From Acidovorax sp. CF316 (lineage in GTDB: Bacteria; Pseudomonadota; Gammaproteobacteria; Burkholderiales; Burkholderiaceae_C): DNA of 64,000 nt. A program made the translations under genes and the position numbers. Below the pieces are notes generated by a model that was not told the DNA's origin, ran no database searches, and saw only the letters and a list, made by a program, of their open reading frames with translations. Location: assembly GCF_000276605.1 (NCBI RefSeq), contig NZ_AKJX01000164.1:41106-105105 (forward strand). Direction: 5' to 3'. Shown here piece by piece: positions 9,167 through 16,533 of the stretch; positions within the stretch are counted from its first letter, which is position 1; each line of letters opens with the position of its first letter.

Positions 9167-10306
9167 TCAGCGCAGCTTCACCAGGCCGTTGAGCACCTGG
9201 TCCAGGCCGCCGAACACCGAGATCTTGTCGATGCGCTCGGCCACGCGCTCCAGCGTTTCCAGCTCCTTCATGCGCAGGGCGACGGGGTTGTCCTCCATCA
9301 CCTTGGCGGTGTTGAGGAGCGAGCGCGTGGCGGCCGTTTCCTCGCGGCGGCGGATCACGTTGGCCTGGGCCTGCTTCTCCGCCTGCACCACCTGGGTCAG
9401 GATGGCCTTCATGTCTCCAGGCAGCACGATGTCCTTCACGCCGGCGCTCTCCAGCGCAATGCCGTAGGGCGCGAGCTTGGCGGCCATGTGGGCACCCACC
9501 ACCTCGTCGATCACCGTCTTGTTCTCCAGCAGCTCATCGAGCGTGCGGGTGCCCACGGCGGCGCGCAGCGCGAACTGCAGCTCGCGGTACAGGTGCTCCG
9601 CAGGCTTTTGCAACTGGCTCCAGGCGCGCAGCACGTCGGTGTAGCGAAAAGTGGCGCTCAGGTTGATGCGCAGGCCCACCTTGTCGCGGGTCATGATGTC
9701 CTGGCCCGAGACTTCCACCGACTGCAGGCGCAGGTCCACCTGCTCCACCGCCACCGTGCGGCCGTACTTCCAGAAGGCGTACGCACCTGCGGCGAGCAGG
9801 CGCTCCACCTTGCCGTCCACCGTCAGCAGCGCGCAGGACGACTCGGGCACCTGCACCTGCAGCAGGCCGGCCAGGCCGGTCACCGTGCGGTGGCGCAGCT
9901 GGGGCTGCGTCAGGCGCGCCACCAGTGCAGCAGGCAGTTCGGGGCCGGCGTTCAGGTCGATCACCTGCACGGATACCTCCACCTGCCCCTTCCAGTACAG
10001 GCGGCGGGTGCCGGGGGGCAGGATCTCGACCAGCACGCCGTTCTCGCAGCGCAGGCCCACTTCGTTCTCGGCCAGTTCTACGCGCACGAACTCGGCGGCC
10101 ACCACCTCGGGCTCACGGGCCATCAGGTAGTCGGCCAGGGCGTGGGTGAAGGCGGGTTGCTCCAGTGCGAAGGTTTCCACGCGCAGCTGGTCCAGGCTGG
10201 TAAACAGCCAGTGCGTGCCGCTGTGCAGGACACGGTCGAAATCGCCATTGCGCAGCAGCAGGGCGCGTTCGTTCTTCTTGACGGTGGTGCGTTGGATCTT
10301 CAGCAT
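9167..10306 (-). CDS. slipin (SPFH/band 7 family protein)
   Basis: A 379-residue stomatin-like protein of the SPFH superfamily. The middle carries the band-7 domain (for example VEQVDLRLQSVEVSGQDIMTRDKVGLRINLS in outline, then SAGVKDIVLPGDMK), followed by a charged helical region (AEKQAQANVIRRREET) typical of oligomerising slipins. No clear N-terminal membrane anchor is visible, and the first 150 residues are an extra beta-rich part. GAGGG lies eight bases before the ATG. It is the first protein gene after the tandem tRNA-like RNAs of the rtc operon. Slipins build ring scaffolds at membranes; its role in RNA repair is unknown. Confidence 0.88.
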   Translation of the reverse strand: MLKIQRTTVKKNERALLLRNGDFDRVLHSGTHWLFTSLDQLRVETFALEQPAFTHALADYLMAREPEVVAAEFVRVELAENEVGLRCENGVLVEILPPGTRRLYWKGQVEVSVQVIDLNAGPELPAALVARLTQPQLRHRTVTGLAGLLQVQVPESSCALLTVDGKVERLLAAGAYAFWKYGRTVAVEQVDLRLQSVEVSGQDIMTRDKVGLRINLSATFRYTDVLRAWSQLQKPAEHLYRELQFALRAAVGTRTLDELLENKTVIDEVVGAHMAAKLAPYGIALESAGVKDIVLPGDMKAILTQVVQAEKQAQANVIRRREETAATRSLLNTAKVMEDNPVALRMKELETLERVAERIDKISVFGGLDQVLNGLVKLR

Positions 10307-10311
10307 GTGTC

Positions 10312-10571
10312 TACCCTCGTTCTTTCTTTTTTCAATGTCGTTGGTCGCCGCATCAAACTTCTTGCAAAGGGGCCGTTACAGCGGGGCAGTGGTCCCAGGG
10401 GGCGCGGCTCGGGCCCTGCAGTGCGCCGTGGCGGCGGCCTCGAGGGGCCTTCGCTTGGGCTGGCTGCGGGCGCGGGCCGTGCCGGGTGCTGGCACAAACC
10501 GCCACCGCTGACGGGGCAATGGCTTCCAGGCTGCGGCGCAACCCTTGGTCCTTCACCCCGCGTCCGGCGGG
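10312..10571 (-). other. GC-rich leader between tRNA-like RNAs and the slipin gene, nothing coding seen
   Basis: About 260 bases between the hairpins and the slipin ribosome site hold no credible gene; translated frames are low-complexity Arg/Pro/Gly or peptides read through the tRNA-like parts. Several GC-rich inverted segments are present, but I cannot assign a fold. Confidence 0.5.
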
Positions 10572-10611
10572 TGGTCTTTCGACCGTCTTCGATAGCCGGC
10601 CCGAAGGCCGG
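10572..10611 (-). other. UUCG and GNRA hairpins after the tandem tRNA-like RNAs
   Basis: On the minus strand, directly after tRNA-like element A2, a 6-bp hairpin CCGGCC-TTCG-GGCCGG (10611-10596) is followed by a 4-bp GGTC-GAAA-GACC hairpin (10583-10572). Neither is followed by a U-tract. They may define the 3' end or a processing site of the small RNAs before the slipin message. Confidence 0.5.
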
Positions 10612-10614
10612 AAG

Positions 10615-10680
10615 AATGGGCAGGAGTCGAACCTGCGACAGTCCCTTTTCAGGGGTGCTCTACCGGACTGAGCTACCAGT
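10615..10680 (-). ncRNA. tRNA-like RNA A2 with GAAA-capped anticodon arm
   Basis: Read on the minus strand, this is a near-complete cloverleaf: an imperfect acceptor (ACTGG against CCATT), TA, a 4-bp D-arm GCTC/GAGC with a GG-containing loop, a short arm CCCT-GAAA-AGGG, and a perfect 5-bp T-arm (GCAGG/CCTGC) with loop TTCGACT. The anticodon arm is only 4 bp with a GNRA tetraloop; read instead as a 7-base loop it would show GAA, but with only three stem pairs. It directly abuts element A1. It should not act as a translating tRNA. The resemblance is to tRNA-like modules of bacterial Y RNAs found in rtc operons. Confidence 0.72.
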
Positions 10681-10740
10681 GGTGCAGGCCGGGAGTCGAA
10701 CCCGACAGCCCCTTTCGGGGCTGGCTTCCACAGCCCTGCC
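10680..10740 (-). ncRNA. tRNA-like RNA A1, compact cloverleaf with encoded CCA
   Basis: On the minus strand this 61-base element folds as a miniature tRNA: 5-bp acceptor (GCAGG/CCTGC), a 3-bp D-like hairpin (GCT/AGC, five-base loop), a 6-bp arm AGCCCC-GAAA-GGGGCT in place of the anticodon arm, a T-arm (TCGGG/CCCGG, loop TTCGACT) and ACCA at the 3' end. There is no anticodon loop. All four helices are visible by pairing. It lies about 130 bases downstream of the predicted sigma54 start site and ends exactly where A2 begins. I infer a tRNA mimic that could be processed by tRNA 3'-end enzymes. Confidence 0.75.
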
Positions 10741-10879
10741 GTCACCCGGCGCTCGCAGCGTGCGGCATGCGGGGAATCCAAAAAGCCTGAAGCCCCGGAC
10801 TCCCGGCACCGGCAGGGCGGGCCTGTGCCCCAACCCTGGCCTGTGAGCGTTCACTGTTTGCGCCGAGTGCTTTTCTATT

Positions 10880-10895
10880 CGCGAATTGCGTGCCA
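10880..10895 (-). promoter_or_regulatory. sigma54-type -24/-12 promoter of the rtc operon
   Basis: The minus-strand sequence TGGCACGCAATTCGCG matches the sigma54 consensus TGGCACG-N4-TTGCW, with GG and GC spaced by 10 bases; only the second T and the last base differ. The predicted start is near 10869, upstream of the tRNA-like RNAs. The divergent gene encodes RtcR, a sigma54-dependent activator, which makes the assignment coherent. Confidence 0.75.
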
Positions 10896-10971
10896 GGCAG
10901 CTGTCGAAGCGCAAAATTTTCTGCAAGCTGTTGATTGGAAATGGATTTTTCGTTTTCAAGAAGATCTGGAT

Positions 10972-10999
10972 TTGCACCAGGATCTTGATTAACTAGAAT
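10972..10999 (+). promoter_or_regulatory. candidate sigma70 promoter of rtcR
   Basis: TTGCAC and TAGAAT are separated by 16 bases in an AT-rich stretch just before rtcR. The start site would be near 11006, giving a leader of about 20 bases. The spacing is good, but the hexamers are imperfect. Confidence 0.45.
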
Positions 11000-11026
11000 G
11001 GGGGATAGCTTTATAGAAATTTAGAG

Positions 11027-12658
11027 ATGCGCAAGAATAGGGTGGTCGTCGGTTTCATCGGTACCCAGCTCGATTCCGGCAAGGGCGCAGGCCGCTGGGA
11101 GAAGTGGCGGCCCACCGTGTCGCTGGTGCAGCACGAGGACATGGTGGTGCACCGCATGGAGCTGCTGTACACGCCGGCCCACCAGGAGTTGGCGCACCAG
11201 GTGCGCAACGACATCGCCATCGCCTCGCCCGAGACCACGGTGCAGTTGGTGCCCATGCAGATCGCTGACCCTTGGGACTTCGGCGAGGTCTACGCCAAAC
11301 TGTTTGACTGGACCCAGGCCTACCGCTTCGACACCGAACGCGAGGAGTACTGGACCCACATCACCACCGGCACGCACGTGGCGCAGATCTGCCTGTTCCT
11401 GCTGGTGGAATCGCGGCGCATTCCGGGCGTGCTGGCGCAGACCTCGCCGCCCAAGCGCCAGCAGATGGGTGATCCGGGCAGCTATGCGCTGATCGACCTG
11501 GACCTGTCGCGCTACGACGTGATCGCCCAGCGCTTCGGTGCCGAGCAGCGCGATGCGGTCGACTTCCTCAAGAGCGGTATCGCCACGCGCAATGCGCGCT
11601 TCAACGCGCTGATCGACGAGGTGGAACGTGTGGCGGTGCGCTCGCGCGCACCCATCCTGTTCACAGGGCCCACGGGGGCGGGCAAGTCGCACCTGGCGCG
11701 GCGCATGTACGAGCTCAAGAAGGCCCGCCACCAGGTGGAGGGCGAATTCGTCGAAGTGAACTGCGCCACCCTGCATGGCGACGGGGCCGCCTCCACCCTG
11801 TTTGGGCACAAGAAAGGCGCCTTCACGGGCGCCGCGGCCGACCGCGCGGGCCTGCTGCGCACGGCGCACAAGGGTGTGCTGTTCCTTGACGAGATCGGCG
11901 AGTTGGGCCTGGACGAGCAGGCCATGCTGCTCAAGGCGGTGGAGGAAAAGCGCTTTTACCCCATGGGCAGCGACCGCGAGGTGGCCAGCGATTTCGAGTT
12001 GATCGCCGGCACCAACCGCGACCTGCGCACCGAGGTGGCGGCCGGGCGCTTCCGCGAAGATCTGTATGCGCGCATCAACCTCTGGAGCTACCAGCTGCCA
12101 GGCCTGGCCCAGCGCCCCGAGGACATCGAGCCCAACCTGGATCACCTGCTGGCCCGCACCGGCACGGAACTGGGCCGCACGGTGCGCCTCTCGGCCGAGG
12201 CGCGCACGGCCTACCTGCGCTATGCCCAGTCGCCCGATGCGCTGTGGAGCGGCAACTTCCGCGACCTATCGGCCAGCGCCACGCGCCTGGCCACCCTGGC
12301 CGACAGCGGCCGCATCGGCCTGCCCCTGGTGGAGGCCGAGATTGCGCGCCTGCAGTGGCTGTGGCAGCCGGCCAAGGATGCACGCGATGGCCTTTTGGGT
12401 GCCCGGGCTGCCGATGCCATCGATCTGCGCGTCCTGTTGGGCGAAGACGCCTTGGACGCGATGGACCTGTTCGACCAGTTGCAACTGGCCGCCGTGCTGC
12501 GCGTGTGCCGCCAGGCTCGCACCCTGTCCGAGGCGGGGCGCCAGCTGTTCCAGGCCTCGCGCGCGCAGCGCGCGGTGGTCAACGATGCCGACCGCCTGCG
12601 CAAATACCTGGCGCGCTTTGACCTTACATGGGAACGCGCCAGCTCCGGTGAACGATAA
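11027..12658 (+). CDS. rtcR: RtcR, CARF-domain sigma54-dependent activator
   Basis: RtcR is the sigma54 enhancer-binding protein of the rtc operon. The N-terminal ~180 residues are the CARF-like sensor (VVVGFIGTQLD start, KWRPTVSL), which in this family responds to RNA ends or tRNA fragments. The AAA+ ATPase has Walker A GPTGAGKS at 214-221, the sigma54-contact loop GAFTGA at 264-269 and Walker B LFLDEIGEL; the last ~80 residues carry the helix-turn-helix (SEAGRQLF). The 543-residue length is normal. It is divergent from the operon, which has a sigma54-type promoter. The ribosome site is weak (TTAGAG directly before ATG). Confidence 0.95.
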   Translation: MRKNRVVVGFIGTQLDSGKGAGRWEKWRPTVSLVQHEDMVVHRMELLYTPAHQELAHQVRNDIAIASPETTVQLVPMQIADPWDFGEVYAKLFDWTQAYRFDTEREEYWTHITTGTHVAQICLFLLVESRRIPGVLAQTSPPKRQQMGDPGSYALIDLDLSRYDVIAQRFGAEQRDAVDFLKSGIATRNARFNALIDEVERVAVRSRAPILFTGPTGAGKSHLARRMYELKKARHQVEGEFVEVNCATLHGDGAASTLFGHKKGAFTGAAADRAGLLRTAHKGVLFLDEIGELGLDEQAMLLKAVEEKRFYPMGSDREVASDFELIAGTNRDLRTEVAAGRFREDLYARINLWSYQLPGLAQRPEDIEPNLDHLLARTGTELGRTVRLSAEARTAYLRYAQSPDALWSGNFRDLSASATRLATLADSGRIGLPLVEAEIARLQWLWQPAKDARDGLLGARAADAIDLRVLLGEDALDAMDLFDQLQLAAVLRVCRQARTLSEAGRQLFQASRAQRAVVNDADRLRKYLARFDLTWERASSGER

Positions 12659-12659
12659 T
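12654..12659 (+). promoter_or_regulatory. -10 element of rnpB overlapping the rtcR stop
   Basis: GATAAT contains the TAA stop codon of rtcR and lies eight bases before the first paired base of RNase P RNA, where a -10 box would be expected. No good -35 hexamer is seen at the right distance. Confidence 0.5.
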
Positions 12660-12666
12660 CCACCCT

Positions 12667-13103
12667 GTGAAGCGCGCCAGACCGCCGCTGGTGCAATCTG
12701 GGAAACCAGGCACTGGAGGAACGTCCGGACTGCACAGGACAGCGTAGCAGCTAACGGCTGCCCACCGTGAGGTGAGGATCAGAGCAACAGAGACGAGTTC
12801 GGACACGGGACCACCAGGGGTGTTCTGTGGGACGCCAGCGCAAGCTGGCTGCGGATGGCGCAAGCCAGACGGTTCCCGGCGCAAGCCGGGAAATCCCACA
12901 GCCACCTCGGGCGCGTTCCGCGCCCGAGGTGAAACGGGCAATCTCTACGCGCAGCAATACCAAGTAGGCCAACGTTGATGTGGTTCCGCAGAGTTGGCGG
13001 GTAGGTAGCATCGAGCCGGTGTGGCGACACCCGGCCCAGAGTAATGGCGGTCACGCCGCGGGCAACCGCGGTGCACAGAATCCGGCTTATCGGCGCGCTT
13101 CAC
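12667..13103 (+). ncRNA. rnpB: RNase P RNA
   Basis: Catalytic RNA of RNase P, which cuts 5' leaders from pre-tRNAs. Conserved blocks are visible: GAGGAACGTCCGGACTGCA with ACAGGACAG near the 5' end, CAACAGAGACGAG in the middle and ACAGAATCCGGCTTATCGG at the 3' end. The ends pair over 12 bases (GTGAAGCGCGCC with GGCGCGCTTCAC), which defines the limits. A bacterial A-type layout of about 437 bases fits. It begins nine bases after the rtcR stop. Confidence 0.95.
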
Positions 13104-13147
13104 ACTTATCAATTCCATCGCCGGTCTCACCGGCGCATCCCGGCACC

Positions 13148-14371
13148 TCAGGCAGGCTTGGGGCAGTGCAGCGCGTGCCCTTGCTCCAGCTCCTTGGCGC
13201 GCTCCACGGTATCGGGGTGGCTGCTGAGCAGGGACCATACCGGGCCCAGCGCCTCCGAATCCTTCCTGGGTGCCGTTGTTTCGGCCGGGGCGCTGGCACC
13301 TTCCTTGGCTGCAGTGGCGGTTTTTTTCTTTTCTGCCTTCTCTTCGCCGTCCTCGTCCTTGGCAATCGCCAGCAGCAGCTTGCCCATGGGGGCCGTGGGC
13401 AGTTTGGCGTGGCCCATGAGGGCGATGGCAAAGCAGTCGGCTTCGCGCTCGTGGTTGCGGCTGTAGGCCAGGCCCGTGAGCACCGAAGCGCCGGTGGCGA
13501 CGATGCCCGACACATCGCCCAGCGCCAGGCCCATGCCCATCTGCAGCACGCCCTGCTGCACGATCATGCGCGTGGTGTGGCGCTGCGCCACATGGCCAAT
13601 CTCGTGGGCCAGTACGCCTATCAGGGCATCGTCATCGAGCCCCTGTTTCTCGGCCGCCTTGGCCAGGCCATCGGTCATCACCACCGTGCCGCCAGGCAGG
13701 GCAAAGGCATTGGCCCCCATGCCTGAGCGGAACGACAGGGTGTAGGTCGGCCGATAACCCGGGTAGCGCTGCAGGCCGGTGGGCACCTGCTGCACCAGGG
13801 TGTCGAAGCGTGCCTGCAGCTGGGCCTGGCGTTCCTTGGACAGTTTGCTGGGCTTGAGCGTGCCCTTGTCCATCTGCGTGAGCACATTGCTGGCCACGCT
13901 GGCTTCCCAGGAGACGGGCACGAAGCGCGTGAGCTCGGTGGCGGCCCAGGGGGTGCCGTAGCGGTAGAACAGGGTCAGGCCGACGATGGCGACTGCGGTC
14001 ACCCCCAGCAGCACCGGCCAGCGCGTCTGCATGCGCCCCGCCAGGCTGGGGCGTCCACCCGCAGCTGCCAGGGCCGCATGCCATTGGGCCACGGCATCGA
14101 TTTCCAGGCTGCCATGGTCGCGCAGGTCCACGACCACGCGCTGCTGCGGGCGGCGCTCGCTCCAGGCCTCGGGCCAACCCACCTCGCCCCAGGTGAACAC
14201 CGTCGGGGTCGCGCCGGGTTGTGACAGCGGGTGCAGGGCCAGCGATGGGCCCTTGGGCGTGGGCTGCAGGCCCACGAGCACCGGCTTGGCCTGGCTGCTC
14301 AGGCCGTCGAACCAGCGCCCGGGCACCAGCTTGCCGCCGGGTTCTGCCACAGGGGATGTCGCTGCGGCCAT
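13148..14371 (-). CDS. membrane-anchored M48 metalloprotease
   Basis: A 407-residue zinc protease of the M48 (HtpX/BepA-like) family. The N-terminal ~115 residues are soluble, a single membrane helix lies at about 118-136, and the protease domain follows with HEIGH at 256-260 and the third zinc ligand in NHEREAD near 308. The end carries a Lys/Glu/Ala-rich linker and a SSHPDTVERAKEL block. ATG 14371 overlaps the stop of the DUF898 gene by one base (TGATG), so the longer frame to 15172 is rejected. The pair is probably involved in envelope quality control; this is inferred. Confidence 0.85.
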   Translation of the reverse strand: MAAATSPVAEPGGKLVPGRWFDGLSSQAKPVLVGLQPTPKGPSLALHPLSQPGATPTVFTWGEVGWPEAWSERRPQQRVVVDLRDHGSLEIDAVAQWHAALAAAGGRPSLAGRMQTRWPVLLGVTAVAIVGLTLFYRYGTPWAATELTRFVPVSWEASVASNVLTQMDKGTLKPSKLSKERQAQLQARFDTLVQQVPTGLQRYPGYRPTYTLSFRSGMGANAFALPGGTVVMTDGLAKAAEKQGLDDDALIGVLAHEIGHVAQRHTTRMIVQQGVLQMGMGLALGDVSGIVATGASVLTGLAYSRNHEREADCFAIALMGHAKLPTAPMGKLLLAIAKDEDGEEKAEKKKTATAAKEGASAPAETTAPRKDSEALGPVWSLLSSHPDTVERAKELEQGHALHCPKPA

Positions 14372-15642
14372 CAGCCGATCAGGTCGAGCCCGGCGGCATC
14401 GGCCAGCGCGTCTCCGATGCCCCCCTGCTGCTGCTGGCGCACCATGGCGCCGGTCACCTGGTCCACGCCACCCTTGACGTGCAGCGTGACGGATTCGGCC
14501 TTCATGCGGTACTCGCTCACCCGGGCGAACGGACGGTACAGGCCCAGCGTGAGCAGGGTCAGGAACAGGTTCTTGACGCGCAGGAGCACAAAGCTGTGCG
14601 TACGCAAACCGCACTTGAAGCGCGCCACCTGGCTCAGGCCGATGTTGTCCCACATCAGCTGGAACATGCGCGCTTCGCGGTAGGCGCGTGCCGGCGCGGA
14701 AGTCAGCAGCAGCATGAAGATACCGCCGAAGATGCCCACGATGATGGCCACCATGATCAAGGCGAACGAGCGGGTTTTGGCATCGTCGATGAACAGGGCC
14801 ATAGTCCCGCCGGCCAGCACGCCCAGCACCACCACAACACCCAGCACGAACAGCAGGAAAACGGCCACCGTGGCCAGCCAGACCTTGATGAAATCCATGT
14901 ACACCGGCTTCCAGCGGCCGGCCTCGGCGCCCACCTGGGCGCGCAGCACCAGCAGGCTCTTGTAGTTGTATTCGAGGCGGATAACGCACATGATCGACAG
15001 CAGTAGGCCCATGGCCAGCAATCCCCAGATGCCGGCCGTCATGCTGGGCAGGCCGGGATCGCTGCTGTCTTCGGCTGCCAGCTCCTGCAGGGCGTTGGCC
15101 GACTCGGGGGCCAGGTACTGGATGCCGAAGAACACGCCGAACCACACCAGGGCAATGGCGAACACGGGCCAACTGGCTTTGTAGACTTCACCCCAGGAGG
15201 CCGTGAACTGCAGGCGCAGGCCACGCCAGCGCGTGGAACCCAGGCGAAAGCGCATGGCGCTGCCCCAGATGAAGGGCGAGAGAAGGGCGCCCACCAGCAG
15301 GAACACGCCGACCGCCGTGTCCTGCCCGGTGTTGACGGCGATCTGGTAGGCGATGGTGAGCATCACCAGGATGATGAAGCCCTTCACCATGCGGCTTTGC
15401 GGGGCCGTGAATTCGAGCGGGCTGCCGGCCACCAGGGTATGGCCATAGAAATACTGCGCAGTACGCCGCCGCGCCCAGGGGGTGTAGATGCCCAGGGTGA
15501 GGATGGTCAGCAGCACGTTGACGATCCAGACCCGGAAGTATTCGCCGCCGCTGCCGGTGAATTCGAGCGGATGCGCGTCGATCTCCTGTGCCGCGAAGCC
15601 CGAGACGGGCGCCGCTGCGGCCCCTGATTGCTGATGGTCCAT
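14371..15642 (-). CDS. YjgN family (DUF898) membrane protein
   Basis: A 423-residue polytopic inner-membrane protein of the DUF898/YjgN family. It opens with a Gln/Ala-rich tail, then LEFTGSGGEYFRVWIVNVLLTILTLG-type family text in outline, and has about eight hydrophobic segments; a repeated motif YTPWARRRT / YRPFARVSEYR marks two homologous halves. Its function is unknown. It is the first gene of a two-gene unit with the M48 protease, overlapping by one base. The upstream ATG at 15642 is preceded by GGAGGGAG within ten bases. Confidence 0.85.
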   Translation of the reverse strand: MDHQQSGAAAAPVSGFAAQEIDAHPLEFTGSGGEYFRVWIVNVLLTILTLGIYTPWARRRTAQYFYGHTLVAGSPLEFTAPQSRMVKGFIILVMLTIAYQIAVNTGQDTAVGVFLLVGALLSPFIWGSAMRFRLGSTRWRGLRLQFTASWGEVYKASWPVFAIALVWFGVFFGIQYLAPESANALQELAAEDSSDPGLPSMTAGIWGLLAMGLLLSIMCVIRLEYNYKSLLVLRAQVGAEAGRWKPVYMDFIKVWLATVAVFLLFVLGVVVVLGVLAGGTMALFIDDAKTRSFALIMVAIIVGIFGGIFMLLLTSAPARAYREARMFQLMWDNIGLSQVARFKCGLRTHSFVLLRVKNLFLTLLTLGLYRPFARVSEYRMKAESVTLHVKGGVDQVTGAMVRQQQQGGIGDALADAAGLDLIG

Positions 15643-15744
15643 GGACTCCCTCCTGTTATGGCGGGCAGTGTATCAGCGGCCTGTGGTGGATCGCCATCCC
15701 TCGAAATGGTGATTGCTCACCTTTTGATAGCTGACGAGTGCCGA

Positions 15745-16533
15745 TCAGAATCGCTCCCAGGGCTGCAGGTAGCGCCACTGGCCCTCGGGCACCTTGGCCA
15801 GGGGCACGCGGCCGATGCGCAGGCGCTTGATGGCCACCACGCGCAGGCCCACGGCCTCACACATGGCCGGAATCTGCCCCGGGCGGATGCCCTTGAGCGC
15901 AAAGCGCAGCCGGGTCTCGTTCTGCCAGCTCACCTTGATGGGCGGCAGCGCGCGGCCGTTGAACGACAGGCCGTGGCACAGCCGCTGCAGCCCGTTGGGC
16001 GCGATCTCGCCGGCCACCTCCACGAGGCATTCCTGCTCCAGCGATTCGATGTCCTCGGCCAGCTTGCGTGCAATGCGCTTGTCCTGCGTGTAGACCACGA
16101 GGCCGCTGGCCTCGGTGGGCAGAGGGGTGAAGCATTCGAGCTGGCGGAAATGGCGCTGCAGCACGCGGATGCCCGAGGCGTCCTCGGGCAGGTGCGAGGC
16201 GAGGGACAGCAGAGTCACTGCGGGCGTCGCGCCCTGGCTGCGGCTCGCGTGGGCGGCGCCAGCCTGGCCCGGGGCACCCAGGCCCGCCTCGAAACCGGCG
16301 GGCTTGTGCAGCAGCAGGGTGACGGGGGTGAGCTCCAGCAGGCTCGCGTCCGGGTCCACAGCCACGCTCTGGTGCGGCGCCACGCGCGCGCCGGGCGCCT
16401 CGACCACGGCGCCCTCGACGCTCACGAAGCCGCCCTCGATGAATTGTTCGGCCGTGCTGCGCGAGCAGTTGAGCTGCTCGGCCACGCGCTTGGCCAGGCG
16501 CACATGGCCGGCTTCAGGATTTTTTTCAGTCAT
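15745..16533 (-). CDS. RsuA/RluF-type pseudouridine synthase homologue lacking the catalytic Asp
   Basis: A 262-residue protein with an N-terminal S4 RNA-binding domain (about 10-60) and the fold of 16S/23S pseudouridine synthases of the RsuA/RluB/RluF group (LLLHKPAG, later RLRIGRVPL). The motif normally reading GRLDxxTxGL reads TPLPTEASGL here, so the catalytic aspartate position is Pro139. It overlaps the NUDIX-MBL gene by eight bases. By homology it should bind rRNA, but as read it probably cannot form pseudouridine by the known mechanism; it may be a binding-only paralogue. Confidence 0.8.
   Translation of the reverse strand: MTEKNPEAGHVRLAKRVAEQLNCSRSTAEQFIEGGFVSVEGAVVEAPGARVAPHQSVAVDPDASLLELTPVTLLLHKPAGFEAGLGAPGQAGAAHASRSQGATPAVTLLSLASHLPEDASGIRVLQRHFRQLECFTPLPTEASGLVVYTQDKRIARKLAEDIESLEQECLVEVAGEIAPNGLQRLCHGLSFNGRALPPIKVSWQNETRLRFALKGIRPGQIPAMCEAVGLRVVAIKRLRIGRVPLAKVPEGQWRYLQPWERF

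Noticed and set aside
10610..10740. Two ordinary tRNA genes
   Set aside because: The anticodon arms are capped by GAAA tetraloops, and the acceptor stems are short or imperfect, so decoding tRNAs are not supported.
10353..10781. 142-residue frame on the minus strand across the tRNA-like RNAs
   Set aside because: Its translation contains peptides typical of reading through T-arms (such as GFDSRPAPLVAQSGRAP), so it is a shadow of the structured RNAs.
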